Shown: positions 23,078 to 31,036, numbered from the stretch's first letter. The stretch: 31,425 nucleotides of DNA from Mailhella massiliensis (GCF_020741395.1 NZ_DYZA01000145.1:1-31425), one strand, 5' to 3'. A program made the numbers and translations. The notes: generated from the sequence alone by a model not told the origin.

Positions 23078-23940
23078 ACCATGTCCTGGACGGAAAAAAA
23101 CTCGCCGTCATCGGCGATCCCATCGAGCACAGCCTCTCCCCCGTCATACAGCAGGCCATGCTGGATGAACTCGGCATAGCCTGCACCTATGAACGCATCC
23201 TCGTCGGAGCCGGAAGCGTCGCGGCATGGCTGCCCATCGCGCCCGACCTGAACCTCGCCGGGTTCAACGCCACCATGCCGCACAAGACCGACCTCGTGCC
23301 CCTCATGGACAGTCTTTCCGACGATGCGCGCATGTACCGCTCCGTCAATACCGTAGTCATACGCGAGGGGCGCTTCCACGGCCACAATACCGACGGCGAG
23401 GGCTTCCTGCGTTCCCTGCTCGACGCAGGCATGGAATACCGCGACAGGCGCGTAGTGGTGTACGGGGCGGGCGGCGCGGCCCGTTCCGTGGTACTCAAAC
23501 TGACGGCTTCGGGAGCTCAAAGCGTAACCGTGTGCTGCCGCACCCCCGGAAAAGCCGAGGAACTTGCCTCCCACTCTCCCCGCATCCGCCTGTGCAGCTT
23601 TACGGAAAAAGCCTGCGAGGCCGCCCTTGCCGAAGCCGGATTGTTCATCAACTGCACGCCGCTGGGCATGCAGGGCGTGAGCGCGCAGTTTGAGGACTTT
23701 TACTTTCTTGATATGCTGCCCCCTTCCGCACCGGTGTACGACCTCATCTACCGCCCGCTGAAGACAAGGCTCCTGGAAGAAGCGGAAAAACGCGGCCACG
23801 TTGCCGTCAACGGGCTCGGCATGCTCATCCATCAGGCCATACTGGCTCTTGAGCAGTTCTCTTCCCGGCCGTTGGACGCCGGCCTCATGAAAAAGGCCGT
23901 GATGAAGCGCCTGCTCCCCGTACTGAAACAGGGGGACTGA
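23074..23940 (+). CDS. aroE: shikimate dehydrogenase
   Basis: 288 residues, NADPH-dependent reduction of 3-dehydroshikimate. Substrate contacts are SLSP (20-23), NATMPHK with catalytic Lys71, and NTDGEGF with Asp107. The nucleotide loop is GAGGAARS (about 129-136). NGLGMLIHQ near the C-terminus is typical. Last gene of the operon, followed by a strong terminator. The operon as seen lacks 3-dehydroquinate dehydratase (aroD/aroQ), which must be encoded elsewhere. Confidence 0.95.
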   Translation: MNHVLDGKKLAVIGDPIEHSLSPVIQQAMLDELGIACTYERILVGAGSVAAWLPIAPDLNLAGFNATMPHKTDLVPLMDSLSDDARMYRSVNTVVIREGRFHGHNTDGEGFLRSLLDAGMEYRDRRVVVYGAGGAARSVVLKLTASGAQSVTVCCRTPGKAEELASHSPRIRLCSFTEKACEAALAEAGLFINCTPLGMQGVSAQFEDFYFLDMLPPSAPVYDLIYRPLKTRLLEEAEKRGHVAVNGLGMLIHQAILALEQFSSRPLDAGLMKKAVMKRLLPVLKQGD

Positions 23941-23996
23941 CAGAGGCCTCCCGGCGGACATGGCCTAGAAACGCTGCAAAAAACAAACGGCGCAAT

Positions 23997-24036
23997 AAAA
24001 AAGGCCCTTCGCGCCTTGAGCGCGAGGGGCTTTTTT
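23997..24036 (+). terminator. aro operon terminator, probably bidirectional
   Basis: A-rich flank, then GGCCCTTCGCGC and GCGCGAGGGGC around a CTTGA loop, then TTTTTT. The A-run on the left becomes a T-run on the minus strand, so the same stem could also stop leftward transcription from the flavodoxin gene. Confidence 0.88.
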
Positions 24037-24061
24037 CTGAATTTCTCTCAGGTCGCTGCCA

Positions 24062-24089
24062 AAAAACGCCCTTCCCGAAGGGGCCGCCT
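24062..24089 (-). terminator. flavodoxin terminator
   Basis: Read leftward, GCCCCTT and AAGGGC pair (one bulged C) around a CGGG loop and are followed by GTTTTTT. A second complementary pair, CCCTTTCC/GGAAAGG, lies just upstream (about 24080-24118). It is 45-70 bases after the flavodoxin stop codon. Confidence 0.7.
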
Positions 24090-24132
24090 TTCCTGTGCGG
24101 CAAGTCTCCGGAAAGGGCGGGCACGCCGGGGC

Positions 24133-24582
24133 CTAGCCCTGCAAATCGGCTATGATACGCCTGCCCCAGTCGTCAACATCGTCCTTGCTGCCGGAATAGT
24201 CGCCTTCCACCTTGAGGCCTTCCTCCATAATGGAGGCCCCGAGGCCGGCGAGCCTGTTTTCCAGCACATCCACCGCGCCGCAGAAATGTTCAAAGCTGCT
24301 GTCGCCGCTGGCAAAGCAGGCGGCCTTTTTGCCGGAAGCCCCTATGGCGTCGAAGTCGTCAAACAGGGCCTGAAAATCATCCTGCATTTCCACTTCGTCG
24401 GTGCCCCAGGCGGAGCAGCCGAAAAGAACGGCGTCATAGCCTTCGCACAGGCCTTCGGCCGTGACGTCGGCGGCATTCTTCACCGCCACTTCATGGCCCG
24501 CGCCGCCTATCTGTTCGCCGAGGGCTTCCGCAATACCTGCGGTATTGCCGGTGGTAGAACCGTACACAATAAGAACTTTCAT
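24133..24582 (-). CDS. fld: flavodoxin, Desulfovibrio type
   Basis: 149 residues, a short-chain FMN flavodoxin that can replace ferredoxin as an electron carrier when iron is scarce. The FMN phosphate loop is GSTTGNT (8-14). The first flavin-stacking loop is CSAWGTD (Trp59), and ELQDDF-like EMQDDF follows. The second loop reads GDSSFEHFCGAVD, where D. vulgaris has GDSSWEYFCGAVD. So the flavin-facing Tyr is replaced by His99, and a nearby Trp by Phe. ATG 24582 has GGGAG upstream; the GTG at 24588 is less likely. A Fur-box promoter about 0.9 kb upstream points toward it. Confidence 0.93.
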   Translation of the reverse strand: MKVLIVYGSTTGNTAGIAEALGEQIGGAGHEVAVKNAADVTAEGLCEGYDAVLFGCSAWGTDEVEMQDDFQALFDDFDAIGASGKKAACFASGDSSFEHFCGAVDVLENRLAGLGASIMEEGLKVEGDYSGSKDDVDDWGRRIIADLQG

Positions 24583-25509
24583 CAACACTCCCTTATGGTT
24601 AACTTACCGGCCGGTACGGCCGTCGATACAGGAAAAGCGTGCCGTTCATGAGAGAACCCGGACGGGGAGGCCGCAGGACGGCTGTCCGACTGAAGCCGGG
24701 GAACCTCCTTCCCGGAAAAACAGGTTCGCATTTTTTGCACGGCGGAGATATGCCGTCTTTCTCCGCCGTGCTCGACCAGGAGTACTCACCCCGCCCATGC
24801 GGGGTGGATGCAGGACAGAAAATTCGGCCGAGCCTCCGCTGTGAGTCGGAAGCCCGGCAAGGGGGGGGAGGAGACTGAAGCCTTGCGGCTCCAGAGCAAA
24901 TTTTTGCCGGCATACCCATGACGTGCATACCGGCAATGCGGAGGAGAACCTTCCGGGCTACCTGTTTTCCCGAAAGGCTATGGCGAATACGGTGCAGGCG
25001 GAGGCCCGCGCTCCTGCCGCAGGCAGGGAAATTTTGCCGGAGTATCCAGACATATACTCCGGCGTAAGGCGCTGCCAGAAGAAAACAGCGCGTCTTTATG
25101 GAGACATGGGACGCTCGGATCGCCCCACGCAGTTATGGGCAATGGGGATGCGTTTTTTCGGGCCGCCCCCCACCATGGGGAACGGCCCTCGCCGCACCAG
25201 GAGGCTGAGGCTGGCGCCTCAGCACGGAATACGACCCGGTCGCATTCCAATACGCTGCGAAGCCTTGCGCTTCGCGGAAATTCTGCCGCCTGACGCCTCC
25301 GGCAAAAGCCGGGTCAAGCCATCGTCAGGCGGCCTTGGGGGGGGAGGTCAATACCTCTGTGCCCTGAATCGGCCGTTGCGAACCCTGTGTGATTTTCAAA
25401 GATCTCCGGCACGTCGTATGCCCGGAAGAAATCCCCCGGCTCCGCCGGTAGAGAAAGCTCCTTCTTCAGGATGAGGCTGCCTTCCGGCTTTCTCGCTCCC
25501 GTTGAAAAA
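24583..25509 (-). other. gene-free, hairpin-rich stretch, possible long leader of the flavodoxin mRNA
   Basis: About 930 bases between the flavodoxin start and a leftward Fur-box promoter. No frame on either strand looks like a protein: compositions are Pro/Arg/Ser-rich and starts lack Shine-Dalgarno sequences. The content is a series of stem-loops (described separately) plus two identical tracts of eight G followed by AGG (24861 and 25337). If the upstream promoter is used and no terminator intervenes, this is the 5' untranslated region of the flavodoxin transcript (inference). Confidence 0.45.
24696..25333. repeat. cluster of about twelve consecutive inverted repeats (stem-loops)
   Basis: Stem-loops found by eye: 24696-24715; 24737-24771 (12 bp perfect, GCACGGCGGAGA); 24787-24806 (8 bp perfect); 24875-24894; 24904-24936 (7 bp then mismatches); 25013-25027 (6 bp perfect); 25036-25063 (10 bp perfect, GCCGGAGTAT); 25160-25188 (two nested stems); 25204-25223 (8 bp perfect, 4-base loop); 25226-25248 (11 bp, one mismatch); 25257-25275 (7 bp perfect); 25285-25333 (11 bp perfect, GCCGCCTGACG, with an inner CCGGC/GCCGG stem). 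Several long stems are preceded by a short hairpin and a (G)AAATTTTGCCG-like stretch. Those T-rich starts (24731, 24901, 25031, 25153, 25279) are spaced about 122-170 bases apart, as if a module had been repeated. Confidence 0.7.
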
Positions 25510-25538
25510 ACACTAATGAAAACGAATTTCAATGTCAA
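25510..25538 (-). promoter_or_regulatory. leftward promoter with a Fur-type box as its spacer
   Basis: Reading leftward, a perfect TTGACA (25538-25533) is separated by 17 bases from TAGTGT (25515-25510). The spacer, on the plus strand ATGAAAACGAATTTCAA (25516-25532), matches 15 of 17 positions of the delta-proteobacterial Fur consensus as I remember it (WTGAAAATNATTTTCAW). Fur with Fe(II) bound there would block RNA polymerase. The first protein gene downstream is the flavodoxin, a common iron-starvation gene. Confidence 0.65.
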
Positions 25539-26525
25539 CTTAAATTTCAAAAAATTTTTCCTTTCGCGGAATATTTTTTCTGTTATTATATAATATAGGG
25601 TAATTATTTGATATTTATACAACGTCCAAAAGCGGGGAAACCTTCCCCGGAAATTCCGCACAGGCAGCGCCGTGTTACCGGGCAACCCCGCAACATGCCT
25701 TACCGCCGGGCCGGAAAAGGGGCTTCCGAAAGCCCTGCCGGGAAGCCCCGCGCACGGAGACGGGTTCTCCCGTCAGAAGCGCCATGCCCCGCAATCCGGC
25801 GTTGCCGCCTGCTCTTGCCCTCCGGCCCGGCCTTTTCTGTGCGCCACACATGCCGGGGCCTTCCCGCGTGCCCGGCCCCACCGGAAAAAAACGGCCCTTC
25901 CGGCATGGCGGGCAGCTCCTCCTGCGGCCTGCACTCCCCCCCCTTCCCGCCCTCCAGGCTCCTTGCGGCCCGTCATCTCCATGGTGTTGCAACGGCCCGT
26001 AACCGGGCTTCCCTCTTACGGAAAACTCTACTGCTCTCCGAGTTTATCCCAGGCCTTCTGTTGCCTGATATCCGGCTATTCTCGCCTTATCCCCCCTGCC
26101 TGCCGTATCGGCATAGCGCCCTCGACGCCGGGCTTACGCCTGAACAGGGAAATTTCCGCTCTCCAGACGGTTCGTCCATCATCAGGCTGTTCTCCCCTTT
26201 CCATGCCCGACGAAACCGGCACGCTCCTTTCCGGCGACCTCGCAAACAATAGTACTGAGGGGGAACACTACGCTGCCCTCCTTGCGCCTTCCCTCCACCG
26301 GGTTCCGCCATATTTTCCCGGCAGCCCCTTTCTTCCCGACCCGGAACACCTGCCCGCCACGCTTCGGGGCGCATACCATGTGTGCCGGCTCCCCCGTGTT
26401 CCCCATCACGAGCCCCTTTGAACAGCCTGAGGAGCAGCTGCCATGCCGCATTTTTCCCCAGTAAATCAAAAGGATTTGCCATGGGCTACGCAACACGGCC
26501 CGGGCAGGCCGGGGCTTTTAAATCA
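25539..26525. other. intergenic stretch without a supported gene
   Basis: The first 80 bases are very AT-rich for this genome, containing TATATAATATAGG near 25589. The following 900 bases are GC-rich and have long open frames on both strands, but these are Pro/Ser/Arg-rich, lack good starts and resemble nothing I recognise. A perfect hairpin GGGGAA/TTCCCC lies at 25634-25648. The stretch could contain a decayed gene or an RNA, but I cannot name either. Confidence 0.45.
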
Positions 26526-26546
26526 GAAAGCGGCCTCAAGGGCCGC
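26526..26546 (-). terminator. terminator of the AlaX-like gene
   Basis: Read leftward, GCGGCC-CTTGA-GGCCGC followed by TTTCTGATTT, about 10 bases after the stop codon. Confidence 0.75.
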
Positions 26547-26554
26547 CTGTGACG

Positions 26555-27022
26555 CTACCTGCCGAGCTTGAAGCGTATGCGCAGTACGCCGCCGTCCTCC
26601 GGCTTCCATTCATGGGAAACCCAGATAAACGTACCGCATTCCGCCGTGTGAGAAACGTGTTCGCCTATGCAGGGGCAGGCGTCCAGCGCTCCGCCGGGCG
26701 CTTCCGGGTCGCCGATGAATACGATGCGCAGCGTATCGCCCGCGCTTTCCGGCAGGCGGGAAAGATTGAAGATCTTCGCGGCTTCCTCGCGGGGCATGTC
26801 CCGGGCTATGACGGGCAGGTCGCGCGAGAGCACCTCGTTCACCTCGGCGGTGATGCTCTCCACCTCTTCGGCGGAAAGGTCGTGCGGAAAGTGGAAGTCC
26901 ACCTTGGACTTGTTGGCGTTGATGTGTGTGGAAAAGCAGCGCGGGCAGCCGTAGCGGCGGATAAGCACGCCGCTCAGGGCATGCTCGGCCGTGTGCATTC
27001 CGGGATTGTATTCCTTGCTCAT
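26555..27022 (-). CDS. AlaX-like trans-editing domain protein
   Basis: 155 residues resembling the second additional (editing) domain of alanyl- and threonyl-tRNA synthetases as a stand-alone protein. The zinc site is HTAEH (His10, His14) near the start and CPCIGEH (Cys118, His122) near residue 120, the HxxxH ... CxxxH pattern of AlaX. Family members remove serine or glycine wrongly attached to tRNA-Ala. The piece before HTAEH is very short, as in compact AlaX types, and the oligonucleotide-binding domain of long AlaX is absent. AAGGA lies eight bases before the ATG. It is flanked by gene-free DNA on both sides and ends with its own terminator. Confidence 0.8.
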   Translation of the reverse strand: MSKEYNPGMHTAEHALSGVLIRRYGCPRCFSTHINANKSKVDFHFPHDLSAEEVESITAEVNEVLSRDLPVIARDMPREEAAKIFNLSRLPESAGDTLRIVFIGDPEAPGGALDACPCIGEHVSHTAECGTFIWVSHEWKPEDGGVLRIRFKLGR

Positions 27023-27603
27023 GGTACATTCCTTAATATTAAAAGGTACGAAGGGGCAGGCGCCCAGGGGCGCGCATCACTGACGCACGGTTCTCAGTGC
27101 TACCGCAAAAATGTGCGGAGGGGAAGTTCCGGGGCTGCACGCCCGCGCCTGAAGAAGCCTTTCCTCATGGCTCGAGAGAAAGGCCCCGGCTCCTGCCGTG
27201 CCAAAATTTTCAACGTCTTTTCGCCCCCGAAGCATGCTTGCCTCCCGTGCGCGAAGCCCCGTCCGCGGGCTTGGCGAACGCTTTTTTTCCCCGTCCCGGC
27301 GGATTTTCCGGGGAACATAGAGCTTCCTTCGGCATCATCCATCATTATTTCCCATAATTACCGTTTCTTCCGCCCCGTTCGGAGCTCCTTCTCCATCCTT
27401 GGAAACAAAAATTTTTACGCCTCTAACGCCCTGAAATCATGGGACTCGTATAAAAATTTTTGAACCTTTTTGGGGAAAATCACATTTTGTTAACATTTTT
27501 TTATTGCTTAATTCACAACTTAATTCTAAGCTGCGCTCATGGAAAAAGAGGGATTTTCCATAACGGTTTCATTTGACCAAATTTTTTTCAGAGGAATGAC
27601 ACA
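27023..27603. other. intergenic stretch upstream of the porin
   Basis: 580 bases without a supported gene. Contents seen: a perfect hairpin CACTGA/TCAGTG (27077-27098), GCGCCC/GGCGC near 27066-27075, and an AT-rich half from about 27340. Two copies of AAAAATTTTT lie near 27408 and 27454, and T-rich sequence continues to 27510; this looks like a strong promoter region with UP-element-like tracts. I could not fix the -10 and -35 boxes with confidence. Confidence 0.45.
27539..27561 (+). promoter_or_regulatory. 5'-leader stem-loop of the porin mRNA
   Basis: ATGGAAAA and TTTTCCAT form a perfect 8-bp stem with a 7-base purine loop, 42 bases before the porin start codon. It probably lies at or near the mRNA 5' end, where such stems stabilise outer-membrane protein messages or serve as small-RNA targets. 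Confidence 0.5.
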
Positions 27604-28983
27604 ATGAAAAAGCTTACCACGCTTCTTCTGGCCGCCGGCATGGTGTTTGCCGCGTCCGCTCCCGCTTCCGCCGTTGATGTGAAGGTGGACGGCGATTACA
27701 ACATCCAGTTCACCCAGGGCCGTCGCTTCCAGAACGAGAACGAAAAGTTCGACCGCGTTCATCAGCAGGTGAACCTCGGCATGACCTTCTCCGTGTCCGA
27801 ACAGCTCTCCGGCTACTTCCAGGTCCGCTCCTACTGGGACTGGGGCCAGAACTTCTACGGCGACACCCATGATAAGGAGAATCTGAAGAAGAACACTCTC
27901 GGCTACGGCTTTGACGGCGGCAGGGACAACAGCGTCTACCTGCGCCAGGCCTACATCGACTGGCTCATCCCCAACACCGATGTGAAGGTCCGCATGGGCC
28001 GCCAGAACATCGCCCTGCCCGCTCTTGCCGACGGTAAGAACATCGTTATGTGGAGCAAGGATCCGACCGACGGCATCACCGTGAACGCTCCTGTGACCGA
28101 CTGGATGACCGTGAACGCCTTCTGGGCCCGTCATGCCCGTTATGCCGATGCCGCTCAGATCACCTACCAGTCCGACAACATCGACGTGTTCGGCCTGGCT
28201 GCCGACATGGCCTTCGAAGGCTTCAAGGTGACTCCTTTCGTGGCCTATGCCGCCATCGGTGACGGCATGGATCCCGGCGCCTGGACCAACAACAACAAGT
28301 ACATCCGCGGCAAGAGCAGCACCTACTGGTTCGGTATCACCGGCACCATGACCTACTTCGATCCCTTCACCGTGAAGGCCAGCTTCGTGTACGGCGACCG
28401 CAACTTCACCAGCGACGACGATCCCACCCTCGTCAGCCAGCCCAGCCAGCACGGCTACTTCATGGAAGGCAGCGTGTCCTACAAGACCGCTTACGGCACT
28501 CCTGAACTGCTCGCCTTCTACGGCTCCGGCGACAGCGAAGATGCGAAGTACGCCTACCAGGGCAGCATTCCTTCCGTCGGCGGCCGCTTCAAGGGCTCCT
28601 ATGCCTTCTTCAACGGTTCCGGCCTGCTCGATAACGAAATCGAAAACAACCACAACGGCAACGGCGCCTGGGGCGTCCGCCTCGCCTGGACCGGCCTTTC
28701 CTTCATCGAAGACCTCTCCCATGACTTCGCCGTGGTGTATGCTCAGGGTACCAACGACTCCGACAACACCCGCTTCGGCCTGAACCCCTCCAGGTACATG
28801 ACCACCGACGACTCCATCGTCGAACTGGACTTCGGCACCACCTACAAGATCTACAAGAACCTCACCGCCTACCTCGAAGCCGCTTATGTGTTCGAAAACT
28901 TCGAAACCGGTGTGGATAAGGATCGTGCCAGCTCCTACGACGACGCCTGGAAGGTTGCTCTGCTCTTCCAGTACAAGTTCTAA
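27604..28983 (+). CDS. outer-membrane trimeric porin, Desulfovibrio type
   Basis: 459 residues with a signal peptide (MKKLTTLLLAAGMVFAASAPASA, cut near residue 23). The mature protein is rich in alternating hydrophobic/polar strands and aromatic girdle residues, with many Asn, Asp and Gly in loops, and ends in FQYKF, the C-terminal Phe recognised by the BAM complex. This matches the large porins abundant in Desulfovibrio outer membranes. Codon use is strongly biased (AAG, TTC, GGC, CTC), as expected for a highly expressed gene. GAGG lies nine bases before the ATG. It stands alone, with an AT-rich upstream region and a double hairpin downstream. Confidence 0.92.
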   Translation: MKKLTTLLLAAGMVFAASAPASAVDVKVDGDYNIQFTQGRRFQNENEKFDRVHQQVNLGMTFSVSEQLSGYFQVRSYWDWGQNFYGDTHDKENLKKNTLGYGFDGGRDNSVYLRQAYIDWLIPNTDVKVRMGRQNIALPALADGKNIVMWSKDPTDGITVNAPVTDWMTVNAFWARHARYADAAQITYQSDNIDVFGLAADMAFEGFKVTPFVAYAAIGDGMDPGAWTNNNKYIRGKSSTYWFGITGTMTYFDPFTVKASFVYGDRNFTSDDDPTLVSQPSQHGYFMEGSVSYKTAYGTPELLAFYGSGDSEDAKYAYQGSIPSVGGRFKGSYAFFNGSGLLDNEIENNHNGNGAWGVRLAWTGLSFIEDLSHDFAVVYAQGTNDSDNTRFGLNPSRYMTTDDSIVELDFGTTYKIYKNLTAYLEAAYVFENFETGVDKDRASSYDDAWKVALLFQYKF

Positions 28984-28989
28984 TTCCGC

Positions 28990-29055
28990 GCGGGCTTAGC
29001 CCGCAGTGATGGAACTGCCCCGGCGGGGGAGGGAAACCTCTCCCGCTTTCTTTTT
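28990..29055 (+). terminator. porin terminator with a preceding hairpin
   Basis: GCGGGC-TTA-GCCCGC (28990-29004) is followed by a second hairpin at 29023-29046, GCGGGGGAGG/CCTCTCCCGC (10 bp, one G-T) with a GAAA tetraloop, then TTTCTTTTT. The second is a classical intrinsic terminator. Confidence 0.9.
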
Positions 29056-29136
29056 GCCTTCAGGCAGTTGAGGGAACGGAAACGGCCGAAACAGAAAGCC
29101 GCCCGCCGAGCGGGTGGAACACAGATGGTTGTACCT

Positions 29137-29200
29137 AAAAAACACCTTTTCGATAAGACGGAGTTATCCGGGCCCCGTCCCCATCGAAAAGGTGTTTTTT
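29137..29200. repeat. 18-bp perfect inverted repeat with A/T ends, bidirectional-terminator-like
   Basis: AAAAAACACCTTTTCGAT (29137-29154) and its exact complement ATCGAAAAGGTGTTTTTT (29183-29200), with an inner GACGG/CCGTC stem in the 28-base centre. The T-run at the right end and A-run at the left allow termination in both directions. It lies 80 bases beyond the porin terminator with no gene in between, so its purpose is unclear. Confidence 0.8.
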
Positions 29201-29606
29201 ATGACGGAAGGACGCCGGGCTCTTGTAAAAAGGCCGGGAACAAATCCCCTGTCCCAAAGCATGGAAGCAGAGACATGAGCAACCTCATGAAGACTCCGGG
29301 AACATTCCCCCAAAAACGCACCGAAAAGCCAGGAACATCATGAAGGGCGAGGATACCGGATCTTGTTCCTAAGCCTGTGACGTTCCGCCGAAACATGCCG
29401 TTTCGTCGGCGGCCGGACAAACCGGAAAATTGCACGGAGGCCTCCCGGCAGACAAAAATCCAGAGTGCATGCCCTCGGAGGCACGGCGGCCCCTTACGGG
29501 CATACGGCCGGAAAAGGCGACGGAAGAGAGGGCGGGCACACACTTGCCCGGCGAATCTTACAAGGGCTCGGCCTTTCCCCGGCGGCCTCCGGCAAAAAAC
29601 TTGCGC
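29201..29606. other. intergenic stretch without a supported gene
   Basis: About 400 bases between the 18-bp inverted repeat and the acetyltransferase stop codon. I see no convincing gene. GGGAACA-type words recur (GGGAACAAATCCCC near 29238, GGGAACATTCCCC near 29299, AGGAACA near 29332), and an AGGAACA/TGTTCCT inverted repeat spans about 29332-29370. Confidence 0.4.
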
Positions 29607-30152
29607 TCACACGGCAGGCTCCGCCCCCCACTCTCTTTTCAGCACGGCATATACCAGCGTGTTTTCATAGACAGGCGTGCCGTTTTCATCCTTCCGGAAG
29701 GCAATGAATTCTACAAAGCACGCCTCCTTCCGCATGCCGAGCCTTTCACACAGCCTGCGGGAGGGGAGATTTCCTTCCTCCACATAGGCGTACACACGCC
29801 TTGCCCCCTTGCGGGAAAAAAGAAAGTCCACATAGGCGCGGGCAGCCTCCGAGGCATAACCCCGTCCCTGGAAGCGCTCGTTGAGCATCCAGCCCACCGA
29901 CCAGGTATCCGGCCCTTCCTGCCTTGAAAACACGTTGCCTATGATACCGCCGCTTTCCTTCAAACATACGGCAAGCTGCGTGCCTTCCCGAGCGCTTCTT
30001 CTCCTGCGTGCCTCTTCCAGCGCCGCGCCGAAGGAACCGAGCCTCTCTTCAGCAAAACAGCTTGCGCCAGGCCTCTCCAGCATGGCCAGAAGGCCGGGCG
30101 CATCCTTCTCCTCAAAAGTCCTGAGCGTAAGCCGCGTTGTTTCCAGCTTCAT
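29607..30152 (-). CDS. GNAT-family N-acetyltransferase, RimJ/RimL-like
   Basis: 181 residues. MKLETTRLTLRTFEEKDAPGLL is the typical start of the RimJ/RimL branch, with the acetyl-CoA pyrophosphate loop QGRGYASEA (about 103-111) and the C-terminal ENLPSRRL-like EGNLPSRRLCERLG (about 135-148). Substrates in this branch range from ribosomal protein N-termini to antibiotics and cannot be assigned. ATG 30152 has GGAG eight bases upstream; ATG 30158 is too close to it. The gene is alone, leftward. Confidence 0.85.
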   Translation of the reverse strand: MKLETTRLTLRTFEEKDAPGLLAMLERPGASCFAEERLGSFGAALEEARRRRSAREGTQLAVCLKESGGIIGNVFSRQEGPDTWSVGWMLNERFQGRGYASEAARAYVDFLFSRKGARRVYAYVEEGNLPSRRLCERLGMRKEACFVEFIAFRKDENGTPVYENTLVYAVLKREWGAEPAV

Positions 30153-30417
30153 CAACATTTCTCCTTCTTCTTTTTCTGTTGCCGGGCATCTCTCCCTTTC
30201 CCAGGCATCCCCCGACGGAAAAGCGCGCATTATCCCTTCTCTTTTCCGCCTCAAGTACCATACGGCAGGCGCAGAGGCAAAGTTTCCCCTCACCTTCCCG
30301 CACATGAAAAACGGAAGAAAAACTACCGCTCCCTAGGAGCAAATATCTTTCTTCCCTCGTTCATAGCCACCCCTCCGCTCTTTTTACGCTGTGGAAGATC
30401 CTTTGTTCCGCTTCTGA

Positions 30418-30874
30418 TATCGCTTCATTCCCAGTTATATCTCCCTATTACAGAATGGCATGATTGACCTTGTCTGCGCTCGTATCATGGAACAGTTCTC
30501 GCAATACATGGGATCGGTATTCGAAGAAATCTGCAAGCAGCGGTTGTGGAGACAGAACAGGCAGGGCCTTCTGCCCCTTACCTTCCTGTCGCATGGGCGC
30601 TGGTGGGGAAGCGATCCCCGCAAAAAAATCGAGGCCGAAATCGACATCGTTGCTTCGGATGATGAACGTAACCTGTTATATTGCGAATGCAAGTGAACAA
30701 ATGCCCCCCGTGGACGCCTCCGTTCTGGAAACGCTCGTGGAATGTTCTCACTTGCTCACAGCCGCTAACCGCAATTATATCGTGTTCTCGAAGTCGGGCT
30801 TCACGGACGGATGCCGCGAGTTTGCGAAGAGTATTGGTCAGGCCCGCTTGGTAACTTTTAGCGAAATGATGTAA
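30418..30874 (+). pseudogene. remnant of a DUF234-type (archaeal-like) ATPase gene
   Basis: The translated remnant reads YMGSVFEEICKQ, then HGRWWG, EIDIVA and LLYCECK, followed by PVDASVLETLVE and YIVFSKSGFT. That is the order of the C-terminal DUF234 nuclease-like domain of large DEXX-box ATPases. The ATPase domain is missing: the frame is closed by a TGA at 30415. Two lesions break the rest. The codon after ECK is TGA (30694-30696), where the family usually has Trp (TGG). The next C-run (30703-30708) appears to have one base too many, shifting the frame. The tail then reads to a TAA at 30872. The lower GC content fits a foreign or decaying origin. Confidence 0.75.
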
Positions 30875-31036
30875 GCCTAGAAAACCATTCCGAGTCTTAT
30901 CGAGCGAGGGGGATTCTTTTTCTCCAAAAAAATTCAAAAATCTCAAAAAATCTACCTATAACCACAAGTAACTGTGCCGCGCAATTTTTTTCGCGTATCC
31001 TTTCCCTGAATAACCCAAAAGGAAAAGGAGACCTCC

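Noticed and set aside
24737..24771. CRISPR array or integron attC sites as explanation of the hairpin cluster
   Set aside because: The repeats differ in sequence, spacers are irregular, and there are no cas genes, no integrase and no gene cassettes.
24923..25474. 183-residue rightward frame in the hairpin cluster
   Set aside because: Crosses several perfect inverted repeats and a G8 tract and has no recognisable motif; better explained as non-coding.
25314..25513. Leftward frame after the Fur-box promoter (contains ELSLPAEPGDFFRAYDVPEIFE)
   Set aside because: The composition is somewhat protein-like, but the only start is a GTG at the -10 box without a Shine-Dalgarno sequence, and no family is recognised. 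It may be a gene remnant, but this is not supported enough to list.
25672..26421. 249-residue rightward frame
   Set aside because: Very rich in Pro, Ser, Arg and Cys, no start signal, no family resemblance; typical of chance frames in GC-rich DNA. Overlapping leftward frames look equally unconvincing.
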